Shown here: piece by piece, positions 25,988 through 34,976 of the stretch
How the letters are laid out: each line of letters begins with the position of its first letter
How positions within the stretch are numbered: the first letter of the stretch is position 1
NCBI GenBank assembly: GCA_015654795.1
Contig: JAATGF010000172.1
Span: 1-64,000 of the forward strand
Direction of reading: 5' to 3'
Source of the DNA: Bacteroidales bacterium
GTDB taxonomy: Bacteria > Bacteroidota > Bacteroidia > Bacteroidales > Prolixibacteraceae
DNA length: 64,000 bases
Notes under the pieces: model-generated
Database searches by the model: none
What the model was told of the DNA's origin: nothing
Seen by the model: only the letters and a program-made list of their open reading frames with translations
Program-made: the position numbers and the translations under genes

Positions 25988-26455
25988 TTAACGAACAATT
26001 TTTAATGAAGGGTTGAAATTATTCTGATAAGGTGGGTGTTTGTGAATGGCATGTGCTGAATTAGTATACTTCATAATTGCACAATCTGTATACGCTTCAT
26101 CTAGTTCGTTTTTGTGCTTTTCCTTTTGCTTTGACAAAGTATCCCTGTAATATTCGATACCAATCCGGTAATGTTCCATCATTTCGAACATTTTTTCTTC
26201 AGTATCTTTACGATGACATAACATCTGTTTTATCAGATTAAAACTCTGAATCGTATTTAATTTGATTTCATCTGTTAAATGTCCTTCGCAGGATTCGAAG
26301 AGTTGATTTTGAAAATTAGCTAACCTCTTTTCATCCGCTCCGGACCAAAGATATTTGATCGATTTCTTGAGGTGGAATAAATCAGTTTCATCTTTACTCA
26401 TTTCTCGTACTGGTAATTTTTCTGATTTTTTCATTTTTTCATTTTTTGAAGGCAA
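25988..26455 (-). CDS. Hypothetical helical protein (island 2, leftward)
   Basis: A 155-residue charged protein, probably helical through about 130 residues ('TEEKMFEMMEHYRIGIEYYR', 'LSKQKEKHKNELDEAYTD'). It has no recognised domain. The start may be an internal Met (residue 8 or 19). It is oriented opposite to the phage-like genes. Confidence 0.6.
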   Translation of the reverse strand: MPSKNEKMKKSEKLPVREMSKDETDLFHLKKSIKYLWSGADEKRLANFQNQLFESCEGHLTDEIKLNTIQSFNLIKQMLCHRKDTEEKMFEMMEHYRIGIEYYRDTLSKQKEKHKNELDEAYTDCAIMKYTNSAHAIHKHPPYQNNFNPSLKIVR

Positions 26456-26540
26456 TGTAAATCATGAATATTTTGTAATTTACTATTAATTAAGAGGTTG
26501 CTTAGTTTTTTCATATTCAACTTGAATTTCGTTCATGGTT

Positions 26541-27077
26541 TTATAAATTTCCTGCGTGCTTTTGTAAATATGTGCTCTTTGCTATGCTTACTTTGTTTTC
26601 CAATGCCAATAATATTTTATCAAAATCCTCAAGATTTGCGAAGATGTTTGATAAATTCGTCAGAAGTCTAAGCGAATCGTAGAATTCAGAGCTACCCAAT
26701 TGCTTAAGCATGAAGGCAGTTTGTTGGCTGCCTGAAATTAGCGCAAGTAAAGTATTAATTCCAAACGAATATTTAGTAAGATTTTTAGCTAATTCTGAAG
26801 GAGATACAGATTCAAACATTTTCTCTAAGCCTACCACATCACTAGGAGTTTTCATATCTGAAAATATTCTGGCCAATAAATGTATATTTGCTGCATAATC
26901 CGCCATTTCGACACCAATATAGTTGTGCACTTTATCGGTTGTCTCTTCCCCTTCACATGCAACCATGTATAAAATTGATGAGAATTCGATCAAATTATCA
27001 AGAGAATGAGCACATTCTCTTGAATCAATTTCATTTTCGAAAAATCCTTGAAGCTGTTTAAAATTTAAAGTTTTCAT
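26541..27077 (-). CDS. Hypothetical helical protein next to the tRNA (island 2, leftward)
   Basis: About 178 residues from ATG at 27077; an upstream in-frame ATG at 27134 would add a Lys-rich, less likely leader. It is strongly helical with no transmembrane segment and no recognised family. It is the gene nearest the tRNA end of island 2. Confidence 0.65.
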   Translation of the reverse strand: MKTLNFKQLQGFFENEIDSRECAHSLDNLIEFSSILYMVACEGEETTDKVHNYIGVEMADYAANIHLLARIFSDMKTPSDVVGLEKMFESVSPSELAKNLTKYSFGINTLLALISGSQQTAFMLKQLGSSEFYDSLRLLTNLSNIFANLEDFDKILLALENKVSIAKSTYLQKHAGNL

Positions 27078-27146
27078 TTTGAGTTTTGATTTTAAAGATG
27101 TTTTTTTAATTATGTTAATAATATGTTTAAGCATATGTGTTAAATA

Positions 27147-27182
27147 AAAAAACGCTGTAAATACATGATTTACAGCGTTTTA
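27147..27182. terminator. Terminator of tRNA-Arg
   Basis: AAAACGCTGTAAAT, a five-base loop, ATTTACAGCGTTTTA. It has 14-bp arms and lies directly beyond the tRNA 3' end. It is part of the structure repeated at the other island borders. Confidence 0.8.
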
Positions 27183-27183
27183 A

Positions 27184-27199
27184 TGTGACCCCACCGGGA
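27184..27199. repeat. attR-like core in the tRNA-Arg 3' end
   Basis: The 16-bp perfect partner of 14106-14121. It covers the acceptor 3' strand and the T-stem 3' strand of the tRNA, so integration leaves the tRNA gene intact. Confidence 0.8.
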
Positions 27200-27257
27200 T
27201 TCGAACCTGGATCAAAGGAACCGGAATCCTCCATTCTATCCATTAAACTATGGGGCC
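27186..27257 (-). tRNA. tRNA-Arg (anticodon CCG)
   Basis: A 72-nt cloverleaf: acceptor GGCCCCA/TGGGGTC with discriminator A, anticodon stem GAGGA/TCCTT and loop TTCCGGT (anticodon CCG), four-base variable loop, and T-loop TTCGAAT. The CCA is not encoded. The T-stem CCAGG/CCCGG contains an A-C mismatch at its third pair. A TACTTTTG -7-like box lies upstream (27274-27281). The 3' end is the integration target of island 2. Confidence 0.93.
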
Positions 27258-27447
27258 GTTTCTGAAAGCGGTTACAAAAGTAGTATTATTCTTTGAACAG
27301 AAAATCTTCTGCAAATATTTACATGCAAAATTACCGGTTTTGATCTTCAATGTTAAGTTTTTCTATTCTGTTACGAAATTCTTTCACTTGTTCCAAATTT
27401 TGAGTCTAAAATATTACCTTTGTAACAAACCCTAAATCTAAGATCAT

Positions 27448-28224
27448 ATGGTTCCCGGTGAATTGATTTCCACATTACGTACAGCATTTGAGGATTATAT
27501 AACTCCCTTAAAATATGTTCCTTATAATACTGACCCTACTATTGAAAAAACGATACTCCATACCAAAAGAGTTGTCGAGAATATACTGATTTTGGCTGAT
27601 TCGCTTGAACTTAGCGAGAATGAGAAACATGTGGCCGAAATTGCTGCACAATTCCACGATATTGGCAGATTTTGGTTACTTCTTCCAGAGAATGCGGAGA
27701 GTAAAATTACCGATCATGCCGACGCAAGTATTGAATATTTGAAAGCAAGTCCTGTTTTTGGACAACTTGACGAAGCAACTCAGAATATTATTATCCAGGT
27801 CATTAAAAGTCACAATAAACCGGAGCTGCCAAAGAAAGACGGAGAAGCTATTCTTTTCTATGTCAAACTTTTGCGTGATGCTGACAAATTAGACTCCTGG
27901 CGATCAACCTCTGAATATATTACACGTAAAGGAGGTAAACCCAATATGGCGATAGAACTTGCCCTTTCGGAGAAACCAGTTGTTACACCTTCATTCTCTA
28001 AAACAATCATAGAGGGTGGCATTCCAAACAAAGCTGATATCGTGACTTTCAACGACTTCCTTATTTTCCAGATGTCGTGGATTTTCGATCTTCATTTTAA
28101 GAAGAGTTTTCAGATTGTGAACCAAAAACAATACATTCGTCATCTTTACGATGCGCTTCCCAAAAACGACAGCGTTATTGAGATCTACCGCATGATAAGA
28201 ATTCACGTTGAAAATCAAATTTAA
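27448..28224 (+). CDS. HD-domain metal-dependent phosphohydrolase
   Basis: A 258-residue soluble protein with the HD signature: an early His in 'ILHTKRVVENILILAD' (about 30), 'AAQFHDIGRF' (HD pair, about 69), 'KSHNKPE' and a late Asp in 'LLRDADKLDSWR'. HD proteins hydrolyse phosphate esters of nucleotides, but the substrate is not evident. A TACCTTTG -7 box lies at 27415-27422. It is the first chromosomal gene beyond the tRNA. Confidence 0.85.
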   Translation: MVPGELISTLRTAFEDYITPLKYVPYNTDPTIEKTILHTKRVVENILILADSLELSENEKHVAEIAAQFHDIGRFWLLLPENAESKITDHADASIEYLKASPVFGQLDEATQNIIIQVIKSHNKPELPKKDGEAILFYVKLLRDADKLDSWRSTSEYITRKGGKPNMAIELALSEKPVVTPSFSKTIIEGGIPNKADIVTFNDFLIFQMSWIFDLHFKKSFQIVNQKQYIRHLYDALPKNDSVIEIYRMIRIHVENQI

Positions 28225-28266
28225 TACTGATTTAAAAAGCAATCAGATATTTGAGCTGTAATAGAT

Positions 28267-28289
28267 TTCTTTGAATCACATTCAAAGAA
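28267..28289. other. Perfect hairpin in the 575-bp gap after the HD gene
   Basis: TTCTTTGAAT, CAC, ATTCAAAGAA: 10-bp arms with a three-base loop, 42 nt after the HD gene stop. There is no clear T-run, so it may be a weak terminator. The rest of 28225-28798 holds nothing I can identify except a TAACTTTG -7 box at 28785-28792. Confidence 0.4.
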
Positions 28290-28798
28290 AAAGGCTTAAC
28301 GGCTTCTGTTCATTTTGGAGCAGGGTATATAATAATGTGATTTATTGTAGATCAGTTGATCACTATTCCAATAAATCACATTGCAACCTGCCGCCTCGCC
28401 AATAGCATGGCCGGCACCAATATTTCATTCCATCGATAAGAGAGTCGGCAGGAACTTCAGCAAACACATTCTTACTGAACTTCCCCGGATACAAATTTCA
28501 GCATTCCCTCCCCTCTTCAAAAACAACTTCGAAATAGATAATTAATTGCCAATGCAGAATGCCGTGCACTTCCCCGATTATTGCGATGGAGCTGTATTAC
28601 AGACGCTTGCTGCTTTTGTAAAGCGCCGGTCACAATCATGCAATGAATTTTCCTTATGCGGGCAATTCATCATCTTCATTTTAACTTCCTTTTACTTTAA
28701 ACTAAATTTTGCAGTATCTGATTGCAATTTATCGGTGGCCTTTGTTTTTGTAAACAGGGCATCTGATTGTTTTAATTACTTCATTAACTTTGCAGATC

Positions 28799-30154
28799 AT
28801 GTATGCGATTATCGACGTAGAAACAACCGGGAACGGCGCCTCATATGGAAAAATCACAGAGATTGCCATCGTTTTACACAATGGTGAAGCGGTGACGGAT
28901 ACGTATACCACACTGATTAATCCGGAATGTAATATTCCATGGAGTATTACCCGACTTACCGGAATCACGAACGATATGGTCGCCAGTGCACCGAAATTTT
29001 ACGAAGTAGCCAAAAAGATTGTTGAACTGACTGCGGGAAGATTTTTCGTGGCACATAACGCTCAGTTCGATTATTCATTTGTAAAAGAAGAGTTTAAGCG
29101 ACTTGGGTATGATTTTAAACGAAAAACGATCTGTACTGTAAAGCTTGGACGGAAACTCTTGCCGGGACATCGCTCCTACTCGCTGGGGAATATTTGTGCC
29201 GACCTGGGAATCCGGATTACTGACCGGCACAGGGCAATTGGCGATGCATTGGCTACTGCAAAACTCTTCGATATTTTACTTGGTCAGAATAATCTCCTCG
29301 AATCGTCACTTTTTGTTCATCAGACGTATCCCCTTTCAACGGAGAAAATAGCTGCAATTCCTGGTAGAACTGGTGTTTACTATTTTTACGACGCACAAGG
29401 AAATATCATTTATGTTGGTAAAAGTAAAGATATTCATCAGCGTGTGTTGACGCATTTCAGTAATTCGCAGACCAAAAAAGCAATTGAGATGCGTGATAAA
29501 ATTGCCGATGTATCATGGGAAGAGACAGGCAGTGAACTTGTTGCACTTTTGCTCGAATCAGCTGAAATCAAAAAACATAAACCTTTATATAACCGAAGTT
29601 TGCGCAGGTCGGCGTACAACTTTGGATTGTTTTCATTCGAAGATTCGGATGGATACCTTCATTTAAAAATCAATCCGATTGGGGAGGAAGATATTCCATT
29701 GACTACTTTTCACTTTCAACAGGAAGGATTTGATTATCTGCATAATCTGGCCGAAAAATACGCTCTTTGCAAAAAATTGTGCCATCTCGACAGCAGTTCC
29801 GGTGAATGTTTCGAAGCCCAAATTCATCATTGCCAGGGAGCATGCACCGGACTTGAAAGTGCAGCCAATTATAATTTGCGCGTTAATAAATCAATCCATC
29901 CCCTTCAATACCGGTCACCAAACTTTTTTATAATTGATCAGGGTCGTACGAATGACGAAAACGCAATTATCAAAATCGCAGATGGACGTTTCGTTGGATT
30001 TGGTTATGCATCAACCGATTACGCCAGTAATAATTTAGAGTTTCTTCACGATTGTATCCAAAAATACAATGATAACCGCGATATCCGGGCAATTATCAAA
30101 GGATACCTTAATCGGAGTAAAAACCTTAAAATCATTGAATTAAATTCGGAATAA
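28799..30154 (+). CDS. DnaQ-like 3'-5' exonuclease fused to a GIY-YIG nuclease domain
   Basis: About 451 residues. The N-terminal DEDDh exonuclease has 'IDVETTG' (about 4), 'AHNAQFDYSFV' (about 83) and 'HRAIGDALAT' (about 144). A UvrC-type GIY-YIG domain follows with 'GVYYFYDAQGNIIYVGKSKD' (about 195-215) and a conserved Glu region 'LLLESAEIKKHKPLYN'. The C-terminal part resembles the Cho/UvrC-type extension with a cluster of Cys near 315-345. Such fusions are annotated as epsilon-like exonucleases and may act in DNA repair. The ATG at 28799 is preferred to the upstream TTG at 28790. Confidence 0.88.
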   Translation: MYAIIDVETTGNGASYGKITEIAIVLHNGEAVTDTYTTLINPECNIPWSITRLTGITNDMVASAPKFYEVAKKIVELTAGRFFVAHNAQFDYSFVKEEFKRLGYDFKRKTICTVKLGRKLLPGHRSYSLGNICADLGIRITDRHRAIGDALATAKLFDILLGQNNLLESSLFVHQTYPLSTEKIAAIPGRTGVYYFYDAQGNIIYVGKSKDIHQRVLTHFSNSQTKKAIEMRDKIADVSWEETGSELVALLLESAEIKKHKPLYNRSLRRSAYNFGLFSFEDSDGYLHLKINPIGEEDIPLTTFHFQQEGFDYLHNLAEKYALCKKLCHLDSSSGECFEAQIHHCQGACTGLESAANYNLRVNKSIHPLQYRSPNFFIIDQGRTNDENAIIKIADGRFVGFGYASTDYASNNLEFLHDCIQKYNDNRDIRAIIKGYLNRSKNLKIIELNSE

Positions 30155-30157
30155 ATT

Positions 30158-31483
30158 CTACTCATCCGCTAAATTCATTCCCTGTGCATACCTCTTCAAC
30201 GCCCTTTCGCGGGCAAAACGATGTTCGATAATTGGTTGCGGATAGGCTGATGTCCCATATTCAGGAACCCATTTCCTGATATACTCAGCCTCCGGATCAA
30301 ATTTCTTAGCCTGTAACTCCGGATTGAAAATTCGAAAATAAGGGGCTGCATCACAGCCTGATCCCGCTGCCCATTGCCACCCTCCGTTGTTCGAAGCAAG
30401 TTCGTAATCATTCAGTTTACCGGCAAAATAAGTCTCTCCCCAACGCCAGTCTATTAACAGATGTTTACATAAGAAGCTGGCAGTCACCATCCTTAATCGA
30501 TTGTGCATAAATCCTGTCTGATTAAGTTCGCGCATTCCGGCATCAACCATCGGATATCCCGTTTTTCCCTGACACCATGCATTAAAATGGTCAAGGTTAT
30601 TTTCCCAGCGAATATTATCGTAGATCGGTTTAAATGCTCTTGTTGCCACATGAGGAAAATACCAAAGAATCTGACTGTAAAAATTACGCCAGATTAGCTC
30701 AGACAGGAAGGCCTCAGAATGTAAAAACGCCAATGCCGTAACCTTTCGTATGCTGATTGTTCCAAATCTCAGGTGAACACTCAACTTTGAGGTACCATTT
30801 CGCGCAGGAAAATCCCTGTTGACCGCATATCCTTCCAATAAAGTCTGCGACAGCGACTTAGATGGAAAAATAACACTAACGGGTTCGAAACCAATCATTT
30901 CGATACTCATCATCGGCAGAGGTTTAATCCGTATAAAATTATGGAAGTACTGTGCTGTATTCAAAGGGCGAACCATCGACTTGTTAAACTTCTCGAGAAA
31001 CCTGGTCTTGTAAGGCGTAAAAACCGTGTAAGGCGTTCCATCATCTTTAACGAGTTCGTCTTTCTCGAAAAGAACATGATCCTTATAGGAATGATATTCT
31101 ATCTTATTGATTTTCAGAAGTCTTTCGACATTTAGATCGCGTAAAGCGGAATAAGGTTCGTAATCGCGGTTTGTGTAAACACTGCAAATATGAAACTCTT
31201 CAGCCATCTTTATGAAAACATCCTGAGGTTTTCCGTGTGCGATATAAATGCTTGATCCTATTTTTTCGAGAGACTCCTTAATTCCAACCAGTGTTTTGTA
31301 AATAAAATTCACCCTGAAATCGGGACGTATTTCAAGTTGTTCCAGAATATCAGGATTAAAAATAAACAGCGGTAAAACATTTTCACGTGTTTTTAAAGCA
31401 TGAAAAAGAGCAGTATTATCCTCGAGTCTGAGATCACGGCGCATCCAGAAAATATTAACGACAATTTTATCCTTTTTTGTCAT
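30158..31483 (-). CDS. phrB: Deoxyribodipyrimidine photolyase
   Basis: A 441-residue protein that repairs UV pyrimidine dimers with blue light. It has the N-terminal antenna-binding Rossmann domain ('FWMRRDLRLEDNTAL') and the C-terminal FAD domain with 'GKTGYPMVDAGMRELNQTG', 'MHNRLRMVTASFL' and 'NNGGWQWAAGSGCDA', the class I CPD photolyase signatures. A cryptochrome is less likely given the intact repair-type motifs. It is convergent with the exonuclease gene, with 3 bp between the stops. Confidence 0.93.
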   Translation of the reverse strand: MTKKDKIVVNIFWMRRDLRLEDNTALFHALKTRENVLPLFIFNPDILEQLEIRPDFRVNFIYKTLVGIKESLEKIGSSIYIAHGKPQDVFIKMAEEFHICSVYTNRDYEPYSALRDLNVERLLKINKIEYHSYKDHVLFEKDELVKDDGTPYTVFTPYKTRFLEKFNKSMVRPLNTAQYFHNFIRIKPLPMMSIEMIGFEPVSVIFPSKSLSQTLLEGYAVNRDFPARNGTSKLSVHLRFGTISIRKVTALAFLHSEAFLSELIWRNFYSQILWYFPHVATRAFKPIYDNIRWENNLDHFNAWCQGKTGYPMVDAGMRELNQTGFMHNRLRMVTASFLCKHLLIDWRWGETYFAGKLNDYELASNNGGWQWAAGSGCDAAPYFRIFNPELQAKKFDPEAEYIRKWVPEYGTSAYPQPIIEHRFARERALKRYAQGMNLADE

Positions 31484-31614
31484 GCTAAAATGAATTAGTT
31501 AATGCAAATATAAAATACAAATTCAACGCAGGTAATGTACTAAAAAGCCGAAAACAAAACATATTTTTACACGAAAATATTTTGCCATTCAAACTTATAT
31601 TACATTCAACAAAT

Positions 31615-32646
31615 ATGCATCAAAGAGGTTTTGCAAGCGACAATAATTCAGGAATTCATCCCGAAATCTTAAAAGCAATAGAAGCGGCGAATAGTGGACA
31701 TTCGACAGGATATGGCGACGACAAATGGACAAATGAAGCCATCTGTTTGTTTAAAAAAGAATTTGGTGATGATACTGAGGTATTTATTGTATTGACCGGA
31801 ACAGGGGCCAATATTCTCGGATTACAATCGGCGATTCAATCGTTTCATACGGTATTGTGTGCTGAAACAGCACATATCCAGACAGATGAATGTGGCGCGC
31901 CGGAAAAATTTACGGGCAGCAAACTAATTCCTATCACCACCCAAAATGGAAAGATCACTCCTGAACAAATTGAAAAAGATTTGCATGGATTTGGTTTTGA
32001 GCATCATTCTCAACCAGGATTGATTAGTATTACTCAAGTATCGGAACTGGGAACGATTTACACAGTTGACGAAATTACAGCACTGGCAGATTTGGCCCAC
32101 AGTCATGGCATGTTTCTTCATATGGACGGCGCCAGAATTGCAAATGCGTCAGTTTCGCTTGGACTTCCTTTCAGAACCTTCACAAAAGATGCAGGGGTTG
32201 ATATTCTCTCATTTGGCGGAACAAAAAATGGGATGATGATTGGCGAAGCGGTGCTTTTTTTCAATCCTGCATTGGCGACGCACAGCAAATATTACCGAAA
32301 ACAGGCAGCTCAGCTATATTCAAAGATGCGATTCGTTGGCGCTCAATTTGTTCCATATTTGCGTGACGGGATTTGGAAAACGAACGCCACACATTCGAAC
32401 CGTATGGCTAAAATACTTGAAACAGAAATCAGAAAACTAAAAGGAGTTGAAATTACTCAACCGGTGGAAGGCAACGGAATTTTTGCGATTGTTCCTCAGG
32501 AATTGATACCGCAATTACAGAATGAGTATTTCTTTTATACATGGGACGAGAATCGTGGAGAAGTCAGGTGGATGACATCATTCGACACCACAGAGGAGGA
32601 TATTCTTAACTTTGCAAAGTTGCTTCGGAAATTACTAAACGAATAA
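31615..32646 (+). CDS. ltaE: Low-specificity L-threonine aldolase
   Basis: A 343-residue PLP enzyme of the beta-eliminating lyase/threonine aldolase fold, which splits threonine into glycine and acetaldehyde. Visible motifs: 'FASDNNSGIHPEI' at the N-terminus, 'GTGANILGL' (phosphate-binding region), 'LHMDGARIANA' (PLP-binding Asp) and 'LSFGGTKNGMM' with the Schiff-base Lys (about 206). The ATG start is preferred over an upstream TTG at 31582. It is divergent from the photolyase gene. Confidence 0.9.
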   Translation: MHQRGFASDNNSGIHPEILKAIEAANSGHSTGYGDDKWTNEAICLFKKEFGDDTEVFIVLTGTGANILGLQSAIQSFHTVLCAETAHIQTDECGAPEKFTGSKLIPITTQNGKITPEQIEKDLHGFGFEHHSQPGLISITQVSELGTIYTVDEITALADLAHSHGMFLHMDGARIANASVSLGLPFRTFTKDAGVDILSFGGTKNGMMIGEAVLFFNPALATHSKYYRKQAAQLYSKMRFVGAQFVPYLRDGIWKTNATHSNRMAKILETEIRKLKGVEITQPVEGNGIFAIVPQELIPQLQNEYFFYTWDENRGEVRWMTSFDTTEEDILNFAKLLRKLLNE

Positions 32647-32787
32647 GTATTCGTTCGTATGTTTTATAAAGATTTTGAGCGTATTATTTTCTTTATACAG
32701 CATACCGTAAGTTTCAGATTGTGATATGCTTTCAACTATTTATTATATATCAAGATATACGCATATAACTAATTATAAGCAATATAA

Positions 32788-33498
32788 ATGCCGTTACTTT
32801 CGCGATATCACCCCGGGAGCTATTCCGAAGAGCAATACAATCTGGAAAAACGTATTGTAAGGCATTCGCTTTTTGTATCCGGTTCCTTTGTCGTTGTTTT
32901 GTGGCTCGTTAAGCTTTTTGAGTATGAATTTGATCTTGACTTTTCAGCATGGGGTGTTCTTCCGCACGATGTAACGGGATTGCGCGGCATTATTTTCTCG
33001 CCGCTTATTCATGCTAATTTTAAACATCTCATAGCCAATACGATTCCATTGTTCATTCTCACTTTTTCATTGTTCTTCTTTTACAGGAAATCCTCTTACA
33101 CCATTTTTGTTTTGATTTATCTGTTTTCGGGTGTTTTTGTTTGGTTGGGAGGGCGCGAGGCTTTGCATATCGGAGCTAGCGGACTTATTTATGGACTTGC
33201 AGCCTTTTTATTTTTAAGCGGAATTATAAGCTTTAATATCAGACTATTGACAATTTCAATGATCGTTGCTTTAGTATATGGCGGGTTGTTCTGGGGAATT
33301 TTTCCGATTAAACCTGAAATTTCATGGGAATCTCACTTATGGGGTGGTATTTCAGGATTTGGACTGGCATTCCTCTACCGGAATTCTATTCCGGTTGATC
33401 CCCGGGAAAATGAAGTTGAAGAAGATGAAGAGATTGAGGATATTACACCGGAAAACGAGATTGAACCTGAGGAAGATTCGACCAAAGAAAACAATTGA
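32788..33498 (+). CDS. Rhomboid-family intramembrane serine protease
   Basis: A 236-residue inner-membrane protein with about six transmembrane helices. Catalytic Ser lies in 'HIGASGLIYGLAAF' (about 129) and catalytic His in 'ESHLWGGISGFGLAF' (about 185); the oxyanion-side 'HANFKHLIANT' is also present. The C-terminal tail is a strongly acidic Glu/Asp run. It cleaves transmembrane segments of unknown substrates. The nusB promoter overlaps its stop codon. Confidence 0.9.
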   Translation: MPLLSRYHPGSYSEEQYNLEKRIVRHSLFVSGSFVVVLWLVKLFEYEFDLDFSAWGVLPHDVTGLRGIIFSPLIHANFKHLIANTIPLFILTFSLFFFYRKSSYTIFVLIYLFSGVFVWLGGREALHIGASGLIYGLAAFLFLSGIISFNIRLLTISMIVALVYGGLFWGIFPIKPEISWESHLWGGISGFGLAFLYRNSIPVDPRENEVEEDEEIEDITPENEIEPEEDSTKENN

Positions 33499-33525
33499 GC
33501 AACTCAGATATTTGTTGTATTTTTG
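33495..33525 (+). promoter_or_regulatory. Promoter of the nusB operon
   Basis: TTG (33495-33497), 20 nt, then TATTTTTG (33518-33525), matching the Bacteroidota -33/-7 boxes and spacing. The -33 box overlaps the rhomboid gene stop. Confidence 0.6.
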
Positions 33526-33564
33526 TAACCTTGAAATTTAATAGAAACCAGTTCTGTATAAAAC

Positions 33565-34512
33565 ATGATTAGTCGAAGGATTATCCGCACCAAGGTACTG
33601 CAAATATTATACGCTCACGTATCATCCCCCGAAAAAACAATGACTCAATCTGAATCTGAGCTCCATTTCAGTATCAGAAAAACTTACGATTTGTATCACC
33701 TGCTTTTTGCCATTCTTGGCGAAATCAGCGATTTTGCGAACGAGCGGATTGAATCGAGGAGGATGAAGAATCTCCCTACCAAAGATGATCTTAATCCCAA
33801 TCTCAGGTTCATAAACAACAGGCTGATTACCAGGCTAAAAGAAGATAAGAGTCTGAATGATTATCTTACGCGCAATAAGCTTAACTGGTCGAATTATCCC
33901 GATCTCATTCGTGGTATCTATGTCTCAATGATTGAGTCAGATCTGTATGCCAATTATATCAATTCGGAAACCGATGATTTTCAAAACGATCGTCGCTTTT
34001 GTGAAGATTTCTTTAGCAATATATTGGTAAACAGCGATATAATGCTTACTGAACTCGAAGAGCAAAGTATATATTGGAACGATGATCTTGACTTCGCAAT
34101 TTCGATGGTCATTAAAACGATCAAGAAATTCAAAAGCGAAAATGATCGCAATGAATACCTGATGTCACTTTACAAAGATGAGGAGGATCAGGAATTTACA
34201 ACTAAATTATTCAGAAAAGCGATCAGCAACGAATCGGAAAACCGAAAGATCATCGAAAATTACACTAAGAACTGGGATGTTGACAGAGTTGCAGTTATGG
34301 ATGTGCTAATCATGCAGTTGGCTCTGACCGAGCTTATGGAATTTCCATCAATTCCCGTAAAGGTGACACTGAACGAATACATTGAGCTTGCTAAATATTA
34401 TAGTACAAACCGGAGCAGTACCTTTATTAACGGAGTTCTTGACCGTATTACCAAGGATTTCCGCGAGGAGGGTAAAATAGTGAAAGCTGGTCGAGGATTG
34501 CTGGAAGGATGA
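33565..34512 (+). CDS. nusB: Transcription antitermination/ribosome biogenesis factor NusB
   Basis: A 315-residue version of NusB, about twice the proteobacterial length as is usual in Bacteroidota. It starts 'RRIIRTKVLQILYAH' and ends with the conserved NusB block 'DRVAVMDVLIMQLALTEL', 'IPVKVTLNEYIELAKYY' and 'STFINGVLDRI'. NusB binds boxA RNA with NusE (S10) in rRNA antitermination. It overlaps the next gene by 4 bp, forming the nusB-DUF1573-yajC operon. Confidence 0.93.
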   Translation: MISRRIIRTKVLQILYAHVSSPEKTMTQSESELHFSIRKTYDLYHLLFAILGEISDFANERIESRRMKNLPTKDDLNPNLRFINNRLITRLKEDKSLNDYLTRNKLNWSNYPDLIRGIYVSMIESDLYANYINSETDDFQNDRRFCEDFFSNILVNSDIMLTELEEQSIYWNDDLDFAISMVIKTIKKFKSENDRNEYLMSLYKDEEDQEFTTKLFRKAISNESENRKIIENYTKNWDVDRVAVMDVLIMQLALTELMEFPSIPVKVTLNEYIELAKYYSTNRSSTFINGVLDRITKDFREEGKIVKAGRGLLEG

Positions 34513-34976
34513 GAACTACTATCTTTAATGCTTTAATATTCACCTGTTTATTCCTGTTTTTCTCGTCATGCGCTAACAACAGGAGTCAGGGAAATGGGGG
34601 TTCGGACGAGAATAAATCGTTGAAAAAAAAGGCTCCCGGAAAGATTGTATTTGACAAAGAAATTCATAATTTTGGTACACTGAAAGATGGAGAAATTGTC
34701 TCATTTTCTTTTATATTTCGAAATATGGGAGGATCTCCGTTTGTAATTAATAAAGTGGAGAAAACATGCGGTTGTATCGATATCAGATATAATTCTAATG
34801 CTGTCAAGCCAGGAGAGACTTCATCTATTGAATTAATTTTTAATACTGCGGGTGAATGGGGAAACCAGATTAAAGGCGTCGTCGTCGAAACTTCTGATGG
34901 TGAACGAAAAGATTTACAGATTGGTGCTTTTATAGAAAATAAACAGTTTAATAACCTTTTAAATACAGAAAAATGA
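34509..34976 (+). CDS. DUF1573 lipoprotein
   Basis: A 155-residue protein with a lipoprotein signal ('FLFFSSCAN', lipidated Cys near residue 21) and an Ig-like DUF1573 domain: 'HNFGTLKDGEIVSFSFIFRN', 'INKVEKTCGCID' and 'VKPGETSSIELIFN'. This family is abundant in Bacteroidota envelopes; its role is unknown. It overlaps both nusB and yajC by 4 bp, so the three are translationally coupled. Confidence 0.9.
   Translation: MRTTIFNALIFTCLFLFFSSCANNRSQGNGGSDENKSLKKKAPGKIVFDKEIHNFGTLKDGEIVSFSFIFRNMGGSPFVINKVEKTCGCIDIRYNSNAVKPGETSSIELIFNTAGEWGNQIKGVVVETSDGERKDLQIGAFIENKQFNNLLNTEK

Noticed and set aside
27250-27435. A 61-codon frame starting at the tRNA 5' end
   Set aside because: It begins inside the tRNA gene and covers its promoter region. 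It has no protein-like features.
28546-28887. A 113-codon frame before and into the DnaQ-like gene
   Set aside because: Its 3' third overlaps the conserved exonuclease start in another frame and it has no domain. It is treated as non-coding.
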